Positions 34,500-47,644 of a DNA stretch of 64,000 nucleotides are shown one piece after another. Numbering within the stretch: position 1 is the stretch's first letter; the number at the start of each line of letters is the position of its first letter. The notes beneath the pieces are model-generated. The model was not told the DNA's origin. It ran no database searches and was given only the letters and a program-made list of their open reading frames with translations. This DNA comes from Cymbidium sinense. Lineage: Eukaryota; Streptophyta; Magnoliopsida; Asparagales; Orchidaceae. The translations under genes and the position numbers were made by a program. The DNA lies in assembly GCA_021442155.1 (NCBI GenBank), contig CM038228.1, forward strand, positions 85,452,114 through 85,516,113, written 5' to 3'.

Positions 34500-35886
34500 G
34501 GGGGTTGTTTGGTAGTAGGATTTAGGCAAGATTTGAACTAAATTATGTCAAATGTTCTAAATGTTCATTTGAAATCCCACATAATTTTAAGTCTCATTTC
34601 TCCTCCATTTTGCCATAAATCCCAAATTATGTAAATCCTGACATTGGACATATTTAACTTAAATATATAAGTCTCATGAACTCATCTTCTTCTTCACACG
34701 CTACTACTCCCCTTGATGTCTTCTCTAGTAAAGTCTTGTCATGACTTGCTTGCTTCTTTGTGCATTGAGGGTTTATGGAATTTTGGGGATGTGGATCTAG
34801 GGGAGAAATATGATAGTCTTAGATTTTAAATTATTAATGGTACTTATATTAATTAAATAAGATATATTAATTTAAAGGAGGATTTACATACATACCACAC
34901 AATTCTTATGTATTTACATATCTAACACCCAAATTTCAATATATATATACATCCCAATCTTCAATATCATATCAAAAATATCATTATCACTCACTTTTTA
35001 AAGGTGAATTACACCTTTTTAAGTATAGGAAAGTGTTAGATAAGTAAATATCTAACTTTAGTTGTTAGATATATAAATACATAAGAATTGTGTGGTATGT
35101 ATATAAATCTTTCTAATTTAAAATATAAATTAGTTTTAATTAACTAAAAAAATATTAATTTAAACAATTTATTATTATTTATTATATTTAATTAGTTTTA
35201 TAAATTAGTCATTAATGATTAATTAGTATGTTAATGAACAAAATTAGATTTAATAATTAGTTTCTTAATTAAAATAATATTAACATTCAATAAAAAAAAA
35301 TTATATATACACATATACACGCATACACAAATGTCTATATATTATTATACACACACATATACATACATATATACATATTATTAGTGTGATAGAATGCAAT
35401 AAGCTAATGGTGTGTTATGCATGTGCACGTGTAATTGTGTGTGTTAATTAGACAATTAATTTACTCTTCATAATAAATATTAGTTAATTAGCTTTCTAAA
35501 TTACTAATTAATTTCTAATTGATGCTTAATACTTTAATTAGATGACTTATGATTTAATTAGTCTAATTGAAGTTGTTATGATAAGATGTCTCAATCTATG
35601 AATTCGTAAATTCTAGAACAAGTAACCAAAAATACTTTACCTAGATGTAACACCTACCATATTAAATAATTTTTAAGAATTAACCCATAAAATTTAATAA
35701 ATCTGAATCTATTGGATTTATTAAATCCTACTTGAGTTAAATTTTATTTTTGGCTAAACAGTCCTTTAGTAGTTATCATGGTAAATATTTTTTAGGATTT
35801 GATATCCTTAATATTTACTAAATTTTGATTTACATGACTCCTAAATTCTATTTGAATTAAATCTTATTTACGACGAAACAACCCTT
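34500..35886. mobile_element. TIR element, GGGTTGTTTGG ends, non-coding, 1.4 kb
   Basis: The left end GGGGTTGTTTGGTAGTAGGA and the right end CGACGAAACAACCCTT are inverted; AAGATTTGAAC pairs imperfectly with GAATTAAATCTT farther in. A second internal copy of the right end, ending GGCTAAACAGTCCTTTAG, lies at 35738-35772. No transposase frame is present. The MITE at 34881-35109 is nested inside. Confidence 0.55.
34881..35109. mobile_element. MITE of the 9021-9255 family, long inverted repeats
   Basis: The ends GATTTACATACATACCACAC and GTGTGGTATGTATATAAATC are nearly perfect inverted repeats. They continue inward through ATTCTTATGTATTTACATAT and its partner, about 55 bases per arm. This is the best-preserved copy of the family in the window. 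Confidence 0.85.
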
Positions 35887-36149
35887 GATGTATGAAACAT
35901 TTTAATTAAAGAGCATATTTATGTCAACATATGTTTTTTAGGTGGTTGTTAATCTAATCAGTAATTAGTCTACTTAATGGTGAGTCAAATAGCGCAAGAG
36001 TATAGTAAAAAAAAAATTCTTAGTAGGGGCACAAAATAAAATTTTAAAAATATCATCAATTTTTTTATTAGAACTTGGTATTGCTACTAAAAGTTTTATT
36101 TTTTAATATGTTAATATAAAAAATAGAATATATGTCGATTAAAAAATTT

Positions 36150-38175
36150 ATAATTAAGAGCATCACATACAATTTTTTTCTCTGAGTTTTCATATTTTGA
36201 AGTCATTGTATAATTATTTTATTATCAATATTATTAGATATGTTATTTTTAATATATATAATTAGAAAAGCATTCATTTAAGTGTTTCCCATAAAATTGT
36301 ACAAGCAAATTTTTACAATCTTTATAGTAGATAATGCTCGTTTAAATGTTGTTATTGCAATTGGTAATATCAGATCAAGCTTCACAACTACATTGAAGGG
36401 TAAATATTTATTCTTAGTCTTAATTAATTTTTATGCTACCTCTACAAACTCTTTTAACTTTAAAATTGCATTATTAGATTTTTTGTTAATAATGAGATTC
36501 TCAAGTTGACAAATAACATTTGACTAAATATAGCAATTAATTGTTCATTGTCAAAAACTAAAAATGAATCACTTTGGATTCAAGCACACATCACATATGA
36601 GCAACTTAATAATTATCTCATCAATTCTATTATTAAGCTATTGAAGTTGCATATTTATTATCAAGTAAAATAACTCAACTTGATAATAATATAAATTTAT
36701 TATTCTTTGAGCATAAATTTTTGACCTTTCAGAAATCCATAAACATATCGATCATATTTAGAAAATTTATAGTATTTTTCATAAAAAATAATTGAACTCC
36801 TTCAATTAAAGTACTCCATGTAGAATCTCTCGTATTTTGAAGCCTTTGCTTGGAAACTTTTATCAAGTCTTCTTGTTTTTGATATCTTGGTCCTTTTGTA
36901 AAGTTGAGATAGGTCATTTATGGTCTCCAATATATGCTTCAACAAGTGCAAACAAAAAAATAAATTCAAAAAATTGTATAAACTCTAGCAATGTAGATTG
37001 GAGGTTGTATTGAAAAGTGAGTCAATTTATACATAATTTTTAGCCACAATAAGAAGTGCTAATTTGAGTTAATGGACAAAATAATATATATATAATAAGC
37101 TGAATCATTTATCTTTTATAATAAAGTTTTTGGTCCATTAAAATTGCCACGTATGCTGCTTGTTCCATTATTTGCCCACATAGTTGTGATATGCTCAACT
37201 CATATTTTGTGAAAAGTGCTTGAATTATTATTCTTTTTAGTGTTAAAGTAGATATTCCATCCACGCATACAATTCTAAGAAAATGTTCAATAACACAATC
37301 TCTTTTATCAATCTAACAAAGTGCAATGATCACTTGTTCTTTAGCTGATATATTCTGAGGCTCATCCAACAAAATTGCAAATAACTTATTCCCTACCTTC
37401 TTAGTTGTAGCTGCATTTGTTATTTCTTTTTGAATATCAGAAACAAGTAGCTTGTTATTTTTTAGGGAATTTTCAGGCAACTTTTTTATACTTTCACTTT
37501 GGTCTACTAAGAAGGGCAAAAGTTTTAGAAAGATCTGTTGATTTTTAGAAACTTCAGATTCACTTATGATTACGAAATGCTAAATTTTGATGCAAAAGAA
37601 TGCATGCACAATCAATACTAGCATTTAATCATGTTGGATAATCTCTTTGAATCTGATTAGAAGTTTTTATATAAATAAATGTAATGTCTTCCTTTTGATT
37701 CACCAAATTACACTTTTCAAGCAAAACCAACATGATCTTGAAATCCTTTTTTTTTTTAAATTTCTAAATTCTTTGGTATTAAAACCTATCATCACTTGCT
37801 TGTTTTTTTTTATATCATACCTATATAGATAATAAAATAATAAATAAACTATTTGATAATGCTATATTCCAACTAGTTCTTATAATCATCAAATCATGCA
37901 CGATTAAATCTATACAATTTATTTTTGATATATTTGTGGGAAGTCATGCTCACGAGGTTAACATAGATCCTTTTGTAAGTAAGCTCTTCATACTTTCTCT
38001 CAATCATTTGGATGATATTCTAAATATCTTTCTTAATCCAAAATCTGTCAGAATATCTTTGTTAATCCAAAATCTGTCAGAATATCATTCGGATTGATTT
38101 CAACATAAATTTATTTGAATTTTATATAATTATCACCATATTTGGTTCAGGCTTTCTCTTACAGTACCTCTCCAT
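36150..38175 (-). pseudogene. hAT transposase remnant (TTF/DUF4371 type)
   Basis: The minus strand begins at an ATG (38175) encoding MERYCKRKPEPN, the typical MER-F/Y-KRK head of TTF-type hAT transposases. The middle holds KNNKLLVSDIQKEI and LFAILLDEPQNISAKEQ (37519-37313), matching the catalytic-core entry usually written VDEATDIS; Asp is kept. The C-terminus near 36390-36170 reads LDLILPIATTTFKRALSTIK, then NISNNIDNKIII and LQNMKTQR, which is the hAT dimerisation domain. Stops and shifts are frequent, and a 29-base tandem duplication lies at about 38030-38088. It is inactive. Confidence 0.88.
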
Positions 38176-38189
38176 ATCTAATTTTAAAA

Positions 38190-40723
38190 AAAGAAAGTTA
38201 AAATAATGAAAATTTTTTATAATAAATACTTGTTAATTGACAAAATATGTTAATACATAATTTTGACCTCATCTTATGTTTATTTCACAATTTTGACCTA
38301 AATTAGTTAAGGTTAGTTAATGCATAACTTGTTATTAATAAGGTTGTAATTAAATTATAAACAAAATATGTCGAAATATGGCCTTAGATTTTCAGATTTT
38401 TAATTTAGTTTTCCGATTCAAGATTGTTCGCAGGATTTTTATGTTTCATAGTATTAGTTATGCTAAATATGCACTTTTAACAAAACATATCCGAAAGTAA
38501 AAAATTTTGAAAAAAAAATATTAATAGGGATTAGAAATATCAACTAGTGTTTGATATTTAAATTATGTTTAATAAACAAAACTTAACTCACTAAAACCAT
38601 AATCACTTGAGAATAGACAATAGCAGTGGAAATGTTTTTAATACACATTTAATTTGTATGCATTAAATAAAAAATGCATAAATAAAATGCACCATGAATA
38701 ATAAAATAATTTGTTGTGAATTTATAATAATATGTTCCATCTTTTTAGAAGGTATAAATACAAAATTTTATGTATAATTATAATGGGCATGAGTAGGAGT
38801 CAACGTCTATAGATATAAGATAAAATACTAATAAGGTTGTTAATGAGCCAATTTTGAGATGTGATCTGAGGTTGGCTTGAGATCCGCTTCGTAAATTCTT
38901 ATTCGATTTCAGTCGATTTGTCGATCGATTTTGGATTGAACTTTTCATCTTATTTGACTCAAATTGAATAAGCTCATTTTGATCAAGCCAGCTCAAATTT
39001 AATAAAAATAATTATTAAAAAAAATTTAAAAAAATTGAATTGAGTGCATGAAATAAAAGAAAGTATGATTTTCAAAGTGATAATGTTCATACTTATAGAT
39101 ATATTATATTTATTTTAAAAGATTACAAGTTACAACTTAACACATTTAATTCTAGAAATAATTTTGTTATTGCAAACTTAAGTATTATATATAAATTAAT
39201 TTTTTTAATAATAAATAAATTCTATCCAATCTCGAGCTGGTTCGATCAAATCTGTCGTTGATTCAAGATCGGCTTGAAAAAAGGTTCGATCTAAACTTTT
39301 AGCTCATAGCTCGGCTCAATATGTTTGATTCATTCTCGATCCGATCCAAATTTTGATTCGATTTTTGAGCGATCTTCGATTTTTGAGCTAAACCAATAGC
39401 CTTAAATTCTAAGCTTTACAACAATCTTTGTTGAGTTTTAATGGAAATTCAAATTTTTGTATGCATAAATAAGATGATATATCTCTCAATAAAAATAACT
39501 ACATAGATTTGTGTACAGTTATATTGAGTTATTACAGGGGTACATAACTACATTTTCGTAATAAGTTGAAACATTTCCATACAATATAAGTATAGGATTA
39601 ATGTTGCAATACTATGAGTTTTAATAAAAATACACAGCTATGTAATTATAATAAGATATTATGTTACATTAAAAATGTTGGTACATAGTTGTGTATTAAC
39701 ATTGTGTTTGAATAGAATTACATAAGTATGTAACAGTAATAGAGGCCACATTTCTTAATAAAACTATAAACAATTGTGTGAAGAAGTATTTAGTTAGATA
39801 TGCATCTATTGCAAATGTGTGCTGTAATAAAATTTAGTTATATGAAGTACTTAAATGCAGAATTGTAAATATGTAATGACATAAAATTATATATTTGCAA
39901 ACAAAGATGTTAGATGTTGGTTCAATGAGGGAACCAAAAAAAAAAAATTAAATTAAATAATGGCTATCTTATTTATGAATGGATGTAGTATTAAAGGTAT
40001 GACAATGCATTAAATTAGAAATCTATTGAAAGGATCACTGGAAATGTAAGATCTTTAAGCGTGCACCTGAATGTAGTTGTCTCATTTAGGACTTCCTTTA
40101 ATTATTGATTCCTTTGAATTGAAAATGAAGGATTTGAAGAATGAGGAACAGCTTGAGCTGTTGGAGAAAAAGAGAAAAGGGAAATTGGCGCTACCAAACA
40201 CTGGAGAAAAGGGTAACTAGTGCTGAATCAAAACCCCTAATTTCTATTTTTAATTCCTTTTTGCAAGAGAGGTAAAGCTATTAGAAATGAAAGGTCATAG
40301 AAATGAAGGTGAAAATGGAAGATGGGCGGGCTTCTTTTATAATTGGCAGGAATTAATCATGAATTTTTCAGGTCAAGTTTGGGAATGGGAATTACCGAAT
40401 TAGTAATGAGCTTTTGATGCCCAAATTGATAATAGAATTTTTGAGTTGAGTCGGACTTCAACTAAAATAAAAAGTTAATAATTGTTTATTTTCATGTGTC
40501 ACAATGCGATTGGTGTCTTTTTTATGACCTTTTAGCTCTTATGATGTTTATTTAGTTTTAACAAATAAATTTCAGTGGATAATGTGATAAATGCATTTGG
40601 TACTAGAAAAAGTTTATGTATAGGTGTTGTCATCATAATAAAATCTGATTGGTAAGGACTTTAGAAGTTCTTGTTAAGATTTTGAATTTGAATTTTGCAT
40701 ATACATTAATAAAGTCTCATCTC

Positions 40724-40730
<7 letters not shown>
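38190..40730. other. AT-rich intergenic DNA with GATCGATTTT-type repeat words
   Basis: No gene was seen. 38830-39400 carries repeated TCGATTTTTGAGC, GGTTCGATC and TTGATTCG words near-symmetrically placed, as in a non-autonomous TIR element. 39440-39900 has repeated TACATARYTATGTAAT words. Boundaries could not be set. Confidence 0.4.

Positions 40731-40732
<2 letters not shown>

Positions 40733-40780
<48 letters not shown>
40733..40780. repeat. (CAA)16 tail microsatellite
   Basis: A perfect CAA run at the 3' tail of the LINE, longer than the 5-8 units in the other copies, so it has probably expanded after insertion. Confidence 0.97.
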
Positions 40781-40781
<1 letters not shown>

Positions 40782-43525
40782 TACCTCTACCTTTCTTGAC
40801 ATAAGGCAAATCTAATGCATCTACTCTCTAATCATCTGACTAGACGCTTTTATGTGGCCAAACCATCTAAGAATTCTCCCTAATCCTACCACTGCTACTC
40901 CAACTTTTTCCCAACATACTCATTTTGCATTCTATCTCTAAGAGTAAAGCCACTCATCCACGAGCATTCTCATCTCTCAGAACACTTAACTTAGTCTTAT
41001 GCTTCTCTTTTTATTGGCCAAACATTCTCGCACATAATTCATTGGTCTTACCACCATCTTATAAAATTTTCCTTAAGTTTAAGTTTTGGAACTTTTCTAT
41101 CACATAATAGGATGCATTCCTCCACTTCAACCATCCAACTTGAATTCTACTAATAACATCTCCATCTATTTCATCATCATTTTGAACAATAGAGCCTAAA
41201 TATCTCAATCGCTCACTCTTATTAATGACTAATGATAAAAGTCACAACAACACTATCACTAAAACTTCTACAAATAAAATTACACTCCATATATTCGGTT
41301 TAGATCTACTTAAACGAAAACCTTTAGACTCTAAAGTTGACCTCCATAATTCAATAAGTTTTGTTGGACTCCTCTATAGTCTTATCAACAAGAAGAAGAA
41401 TGTCATCGAAAAGCATACACCAGGTACATCTTCTTTTAAATGCCTCATAAGAACATCCATAACTAAAAAAAAAGATAAGGGCTTAATGTTGATCCTCATG
41501 TAATCCAACGAAATAGGAAAATATTTTGTCAATCCTCCTTGTGTTTGGACACAAGTATGCTCTAGTATACATATCCTCAATGACTTGAATATAACTAATA
41601 TTAACTCCTTTCGTTTAGAACTCTCCAAAGAACATCTCTTGAGACTTTATCATAAGCTTTCTCTAAATCCATAAATATCATATGTAGATCCTTCTTACTT
41701 TCTATGCTTCTCCATCAAACCTCTTAACAAATGTATAACATCCATAGTAGATCTACCCGGCATGAAACCAAATTGATTGTGAGAAACTTCAGTATCACAT
41801 CGCACTATGCTCAGATTACTCTCTCCCATAATTTTAATGTATGACACATTAACTTAATTCCTCTATAATTTGCACACTCTTGTATCACCTTTATTCTTAA
41901 ATATAGGAACCAACAAACTCTTTCTCCACTCATCCGACATCTTTTAGTCTTTAAAATAACATTAAAAGATTTGTAAGTTAAGAAATTTCTTGATCTCCTA
42001 AACATTTCACACATCTATTGGAATATTATCAGGACTTTTCACATTTCATTTTCTTTAAAGCTTCACTAACTTCGATTTACTTCTAATGACGATAAAATCA
42101 AATTCTCTATTTTTGTGTATTACTTAAAATCAATCGATTTCAAATCTTTCATTGAAAAGTTTATCAAAATACCTCATCCACCTATTTTTTCAATATCTTT
42201 TCTAAGAAAAGACTTTATTATTTTCATCCTTACCCCTAATTATATCTTTACTTCTCCTATCTCTTCTATTTGGCTAACTTATACATACATCTTTCACCTT
42301 CTTTGGTGATCTAATCTTGATAAATCGCTAAATTTTTTCGATCATATATTCTTTCTTAGAATCTTTCGCCACTTTATATCTTTCCCAATTCTCCAAATTT
42401 TACATCTAAACCAAATTTTATAACAACGCTTTATTTTTTTCTTTTCGACACTCGACTTACCACCAACTATTCTTATTAAAGAGTTTTCCTTTGATTCTCC
42501 AAGACATTTTAAGAACTGCTTAATTTCATTGATATTTTTTCCACATAACGTACTTATGAACATCCATCCCAAATTCTAAATTCTTATACTGTTTCTTAAA
42601 ATATTTTTATTTGACTTTTAAGTCTCATCTAATCCCAGGACAATAATTTAGTTTATTTTTCTCTTACAACCTTTCATCATCTTAAAATCTAAAACTAATA
42701 ATGATGAGACTTAAAATTTCACTTGGAATGACCTAATCTTACATCTAAACGATCTATTTTTCTTATCAAAATAATCAATTGTTTTACTAGATCCATTTTA
42801 TAAGTAATAATATGTTCATCTCTTTCTTAAATAAAAGATATTAGAACTACAAAAATCATGTTAAGAAAATCTAATATATACCTTTTTATACCCAAATCCA
42901 TAACCACCACGTGAATACTTTAAAATCTTCTACCACTATCAATATCATTTAAATCCCCCAATAAATATTTTTTTCAGATATCTTTGTATTAATCTCTCTA
43001 ATTCCAAAATTTTTCTTTTGAGCTTACCTACTTGGGAGCATAGACATTTATAACATTTGATAATCTTGATCAACAATAATCTTTAAAGTTTATAATTCTA
43101 TCTCCACATCTATTAATACTTATAACATTATCCTTCAAACTTTATCTATAATCACACCTACACCATTTCTAGACTTTACCGAATACTAAAGTTTAAAACC
43201 CAAACTATCAATCTCTTTCTCACAGTTTCAACACTTAAAATATTTATCTTTCATGAACCATAATATCTAAATTCCATTAATTTACCTGTAAGAGTACCTA
43301 TATTTCAAGATCTTAACATAATTCTAGTTCACTAACTTCTTGCCCGATTCCTATAATGTGGGAACCCTTGCTTATTTAACATTGCACCCGGCCGGCGATG
43401 CAGCTCTAACACATTTTTCATCAGACTGTATAAACGGCCGCTTCTGACTCTAGATTAACACAATGATTTAAAGGATTCACGTGATTATTTCGACAAATTT
43501 TACTGCCGACCTAACGCAACCCTCC
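40733..43525 (-). mobile_element. RTE-type LINE, near full length, decayed
   Basis: The minus-strand element has the same 5' end (TGGAGGGTTGCGTTAGGT at 43525) as the copy at 54547-57551 and carries its sequence almost throughout. The 3' end is a (CAA)16 tail on the plus strand at 40733-40780. Compared with the other copy, about 165 bases between the tail and the RT C-terminus are missing, including the ATGTAGCCGACC hairpin region. Reading frames are fragmented; the RT catalytic region near 41370-41410 is shifted by a missing base. Confidence 0.85.
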
Positions 43526-43526
43526 A

Positions 43527-44892
43527 TTTTTTGCATCCATGATTTTCTTGTTGATGGTTCTTACTTTGAACTTCTGCTGTAGAATAATTTGTTGAGATCG
43601 GTTTGTTTTTTGTTCTTTTGGACCCTTTTTAACAGTTTTATTGCATCGATGTTTCGTTGGTTTTTAGTTATCAGAATTTTTTTTGTTTATGAGTTTATTC
43701 TTTTGCTTATTTAGTTATCATAAATCCTTTTCTTTCATTTTTGTAATTTTTTCTTGTAGTTTTTCTTGGAAAAATATGATTACAGTTGTGATATATATAT
43801 TTGTCTTTGCATTTATGCCTGTCCTTAATTTCCCTATGTGAAATTGATTTTGTTGTAGTACAATTTTTAGATGTTCTGCTGTATAGCTTGTTGTTAAGTT
43901 ACATAGTATTTTCAGTCTATATGTCGGCTTTATGAGTGTCTGTTTCTTTTTTTTTCCTAATCTCTCCAACTTGATAATAGTGCATTAAGAATCGATATTT
44001 GGGTTTGTTCTTTTAAATTTAAGTTTCCAACCCTCCAGAGTAGTATTTTCTTGCGAATAAAGCCAATTGTTTCACTTTTATGCTTGATGTGAATAAATTT
44101 TTTATTTGGCCTATGCAATGAAGGTCGTCTTGATTGCAAAAATATGCTCAGAATGATGCATTTTGGTATATGTTTTTCTCAAATGATTCAGTCTAACTGG
44201 TTAAATATTTGTTGAAGTAAATTATAATTTTAAAAAATAAAAATTTGAAATATGTAGGTGTATGAATAGTAGAATAAAGATTGACCATATGTTGTATATT
44301 TTGGCTGGTGTGGTGTTGATAATTAACTCATATCATTAGAGAATAAATGATATAAAGATGTGATGAGTATCTTGGAGTTGTTATATTGAAGAGGCTATAG
44401 AAGAGGATATAGCTTCTAGAGCTAATTATGAGCAATTAGATTGATTAATTATTTGAGGAGTACTATGAAATAATATCATGAGACTTAAGAAGTAAAAATT
44501 ATCACACTATAATTTAATCAACTTGATCTAAGTTGTAGGCAATAAAGAAGTTATTGATCTCCTTGTTGATTATGGTTGATATGGGAATGTTAGGATAATA
44601 TTTGCAAAGCTAGGAAATGATTGACAATCCATTATATTAGTAAGGATAATAAAAGAAGATAATGTTGTTGTTAGTGGATTCATGGCTCATTTTGTTCCTT
44701 ATAATTTGAAATCATTTTTCGCAAAACAAAGGCATTGATTAAAAGTCTATAATTTGGTTGAATGGAATTATTAAATAACAAAATATCAAGTCTTTTTCAA
44801 GCTTTCCCATTATTGTCTATTCAAGGTCTTGAAGAAATGAAAGGAGATTCTCCTTCTTAAGATTGAGCTCTCTATCGACAATATAGAGGAGT
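43527..44892. other. T-rich then mixed spacer, no gene seen
   Basis: 43540-44150 is T-rich with splice-like words, as in an intron or untranslated region. 44220-44890 is less AT-rich, but all frames have stops. Nothing is recognisable. Confidence 0.4.
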
Positions 44893-44909
44893 CAATGATG
44901 ATGTACTTC

Positions 44910-45030
44910 TTTTTTTTCTTTGGGAAAGTTGAGCCTTAAGGGCAAATTACACGCACGCACCCTGCATGCGCTCGAACCCTCGTCTCCGCCCTGGGAGCTT
45001 CACTCCCATCCAACAGGATGCGATGTCTTG
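44910..45030 (-). mobile_element. Short tRNA-derived SINE with 17-base target duplication
   Basis: The 121-base insert is flanked by CAATGATGATGTACTTC (44893-44909) and CAATGATGATGCACTTC (45031-45047), one mismatch. Read on the minus strand, it has a Pol III B-box-like GGGTTCGAGC about 45-55 bases in and an upstream TTGGATGGGAGTG that could be a decayed A box. It ends in an A-rich tail (AAAGAAAAAAAA). Family name unknown. Confidence 0.82.
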
Positions 45031-45047
45031 CAATGATGATGCACTTC

Positions 45048-47640
45048 AAATGCAAGGTTGACTTTAACTACATCATCCATAATTGTGTAAGTTTCAACTC
45101 CCATGTATCTTCCTTCTCCTCATCATTTCTTTCTTGTGAGCTTTAGAACTTAAAAATCTTGCTCTGAACCTCTATGATCATCAGCATCATATAAATGCCT
45201 TGATCTTGAGATGGTAAACTTCATGATTGTTTCCTTTGTCCAGTAAGGCCTCCAACTCAATGATCATAATGCATTCAAGTTCTTGAATCTCATTGATATT
45301 AATGGCTAAGTTGGACATTAATAGATGACTTATGTAGGAACTAGCAGTTAGGTTAATCTATTGGTTTATATATTGACTCTATTATTTCTATAAACTTCAT
45401 ATACTATTGTCATGACTTGCCAACAAATTGATCACATCTAGAAACTTAGGGTAGAGACCCAACACTGTCATATCCTTTCATGTCTCAATATGGATGTACA
45501 TGATGAGATGGGGGATTGTGTAGATCCCTACTTGACAGATTTCTCCTTCATCTTCTGTATTGTTAACTGACTGTGGGGGCATACTTAGTCAAAGTAGCAA
45601 ATTCAGTCTCATTCTATATAATAGTTTTATTCTTTTGTATATAGGGATTTTAATAATTGACGTTAATTGACGTACTTGACAACTTGATATAAACTCGACT
45701 CGACAAAATCAAGTTATGGTTGACACGAATAATTTTTGAGTGAGGTTCGAGTCAAAGTATTTGACTCGTTTAATTTTTTTGGTCGAATTTGTGTTGACCT
45801 GCCAACTCGAAATTAACTTATTGAAAATTAACCCGAGATTATTTTGACTTGATTACTCTGAAATTGACCCGATTTTGACCGCGAACTCGAATTTGATTTG
45901 AAATACATGTTTAAATGGGTCAATCCAGTCAAGTTTGGGTTAGTTGAGTTTATATCGAGTCAGGGTTTTCAATTTATATAATATTTAGGTTGGGTAAAAT
46001 CAAGCATTCTCAAATTGGATTAATTTTGGGCCGTTCGAACTTAACCAAGAATGACACACCTAAACGAACCGAGCGCTCAACAAGCTACTGTGACAGCTCG
46101 ATGTCGCTCATTTAATTAATCGAACGAGCGTTGAACGAATTTTTCAAGTTATGTTCGGACATGTTAACAGATCATTTACACAAGCTCGAAGGAGTCGAGC
46201 AATTCGATTAAGTCGATTCGCTTGTTCATAAACGATCAGATAGGCCGATTCGCCGATAATGGCTCGAAGGCTCAATTAAGATTTGTTCATAAACATATCA
46301 GAGGCTGATAAGCCGAGAAAGGCTGCTTATTTCATTAAGATTTGTTAATAATGTTCTAATCAACCGCATAACAACTCGAGCCGAGCTCGAACACAATTTT
46401 TTTTAAACGAGCTCGAGCTCGAACACCATCCTAAAGTTTAATCGAGCCGAAGCTCGAGCTCAATACTGGCAAACGAGCTTGAACTCAAATAGGGCTCTGC
46501 TCGGTTCGATGTTCGGTTCGTTTGCAGCCCTATTGACACCCCTATTTGTATCAATCTCATGCCTAAGTTAACCTGTTGCATGTGCTGCATGGCAGATGAA
46601 GGCACAAATCACTCTATGGAAGTACTTACAAACTTCTCTCAAGTAATCAGAGAAGTCAATCTGCCCCAAAACATCTCACAAAATTTAAAATTTAAAACCA
46701 CCAATCTTTACTAACCATCTAATAATCAATTCTATGGTGCTATGCTTATTAAATTCCTCCAAAATTATTGCTCTAATATTTTTTATCGCGACCTAATTTG
46801 CCGTTACTTTTTATCCCTTAGTAGGCCCTACCAAATTAAGTATGTAATAGCAGTTTACTCAAAAAAATTTTGGAAAGAATTTGATATATCATTTATACTA
46901 TATCAAAATTTTAGGATAAATTTATATAATTAAAATTGGGACATATGCCTTAAAAATAAGAATAATTTAAAAAATCAATATATTAACAACAATTTGTATA
47001 GGAAAAACCCTAAACAATAATATTTTGAAAGTTGTGTTGGAAGCTTTCAAAATATTGAGCTATCTTAATTTTTAGCTTTCTATAAGTTTTGATTAAATTT
47101 AAAAAAATAGAAAATCCTATAATAATAAATTTATGGAAAATAAAATTAAGATGGCAGTAACTTATCTTGAGCCAAATAAAATTGTAGAGTATTTAATTAA
47201 TTAATTTTGAATTGTTATTATATTTAAATATTTTTATATATTTTTATATATCAAAATGATTGAAACAAAATATTAAAGTTTATAAAAATATGTTTGACTA
47301 TTTTTTAGATATATGAACAATGGTATTATTTTTAGGAAAATTTTATGTATGATTTTGTTTCAATTTTGGTGTATTATACTCTCTCTCTATCTTCATAAAC
47401 TAATCATAACATAATGTTTTTTCTTTATCCCTTTCATTCTAACACATGGATGCATTTCTTCTTAAAGTAAGTTTTTACTACTCATAAGTGATATTATTTG
47501 ATTGCTCTTTTTGTTGATGGGAGATTGAATAATTAAAAAAAAAATGCTTACATCTTCGATAACATTAGATGTCGATGGTTGGTAAATATCAGATTGGATG
47601 ATGGTTGATGTCTTGATAAGGAACACTAGGAGTTAGGTAA
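45048..47640. other. Intergenic repeat debris, no gene seen
   Basis: 45650-46540 is dense in GAGCTCGAAC, TCGAGTC and ACTCGA words and ends TGCAGCCCTATTGACACCCC, like the MITE-like insert at 11243-11690. It is probably a large non-autonomous TIR element. The rest is AT-rich without features. Confidence 0.45.
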
Positions 47641-47644
47641 TGTT

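Noticed and set aside
44950..45010. tRNA gene
   Set aside because: Only a B-box-like motif and one hairpin are present; there is no cloverleaf. The target duplication and A-rich tail mark it as a SINE.
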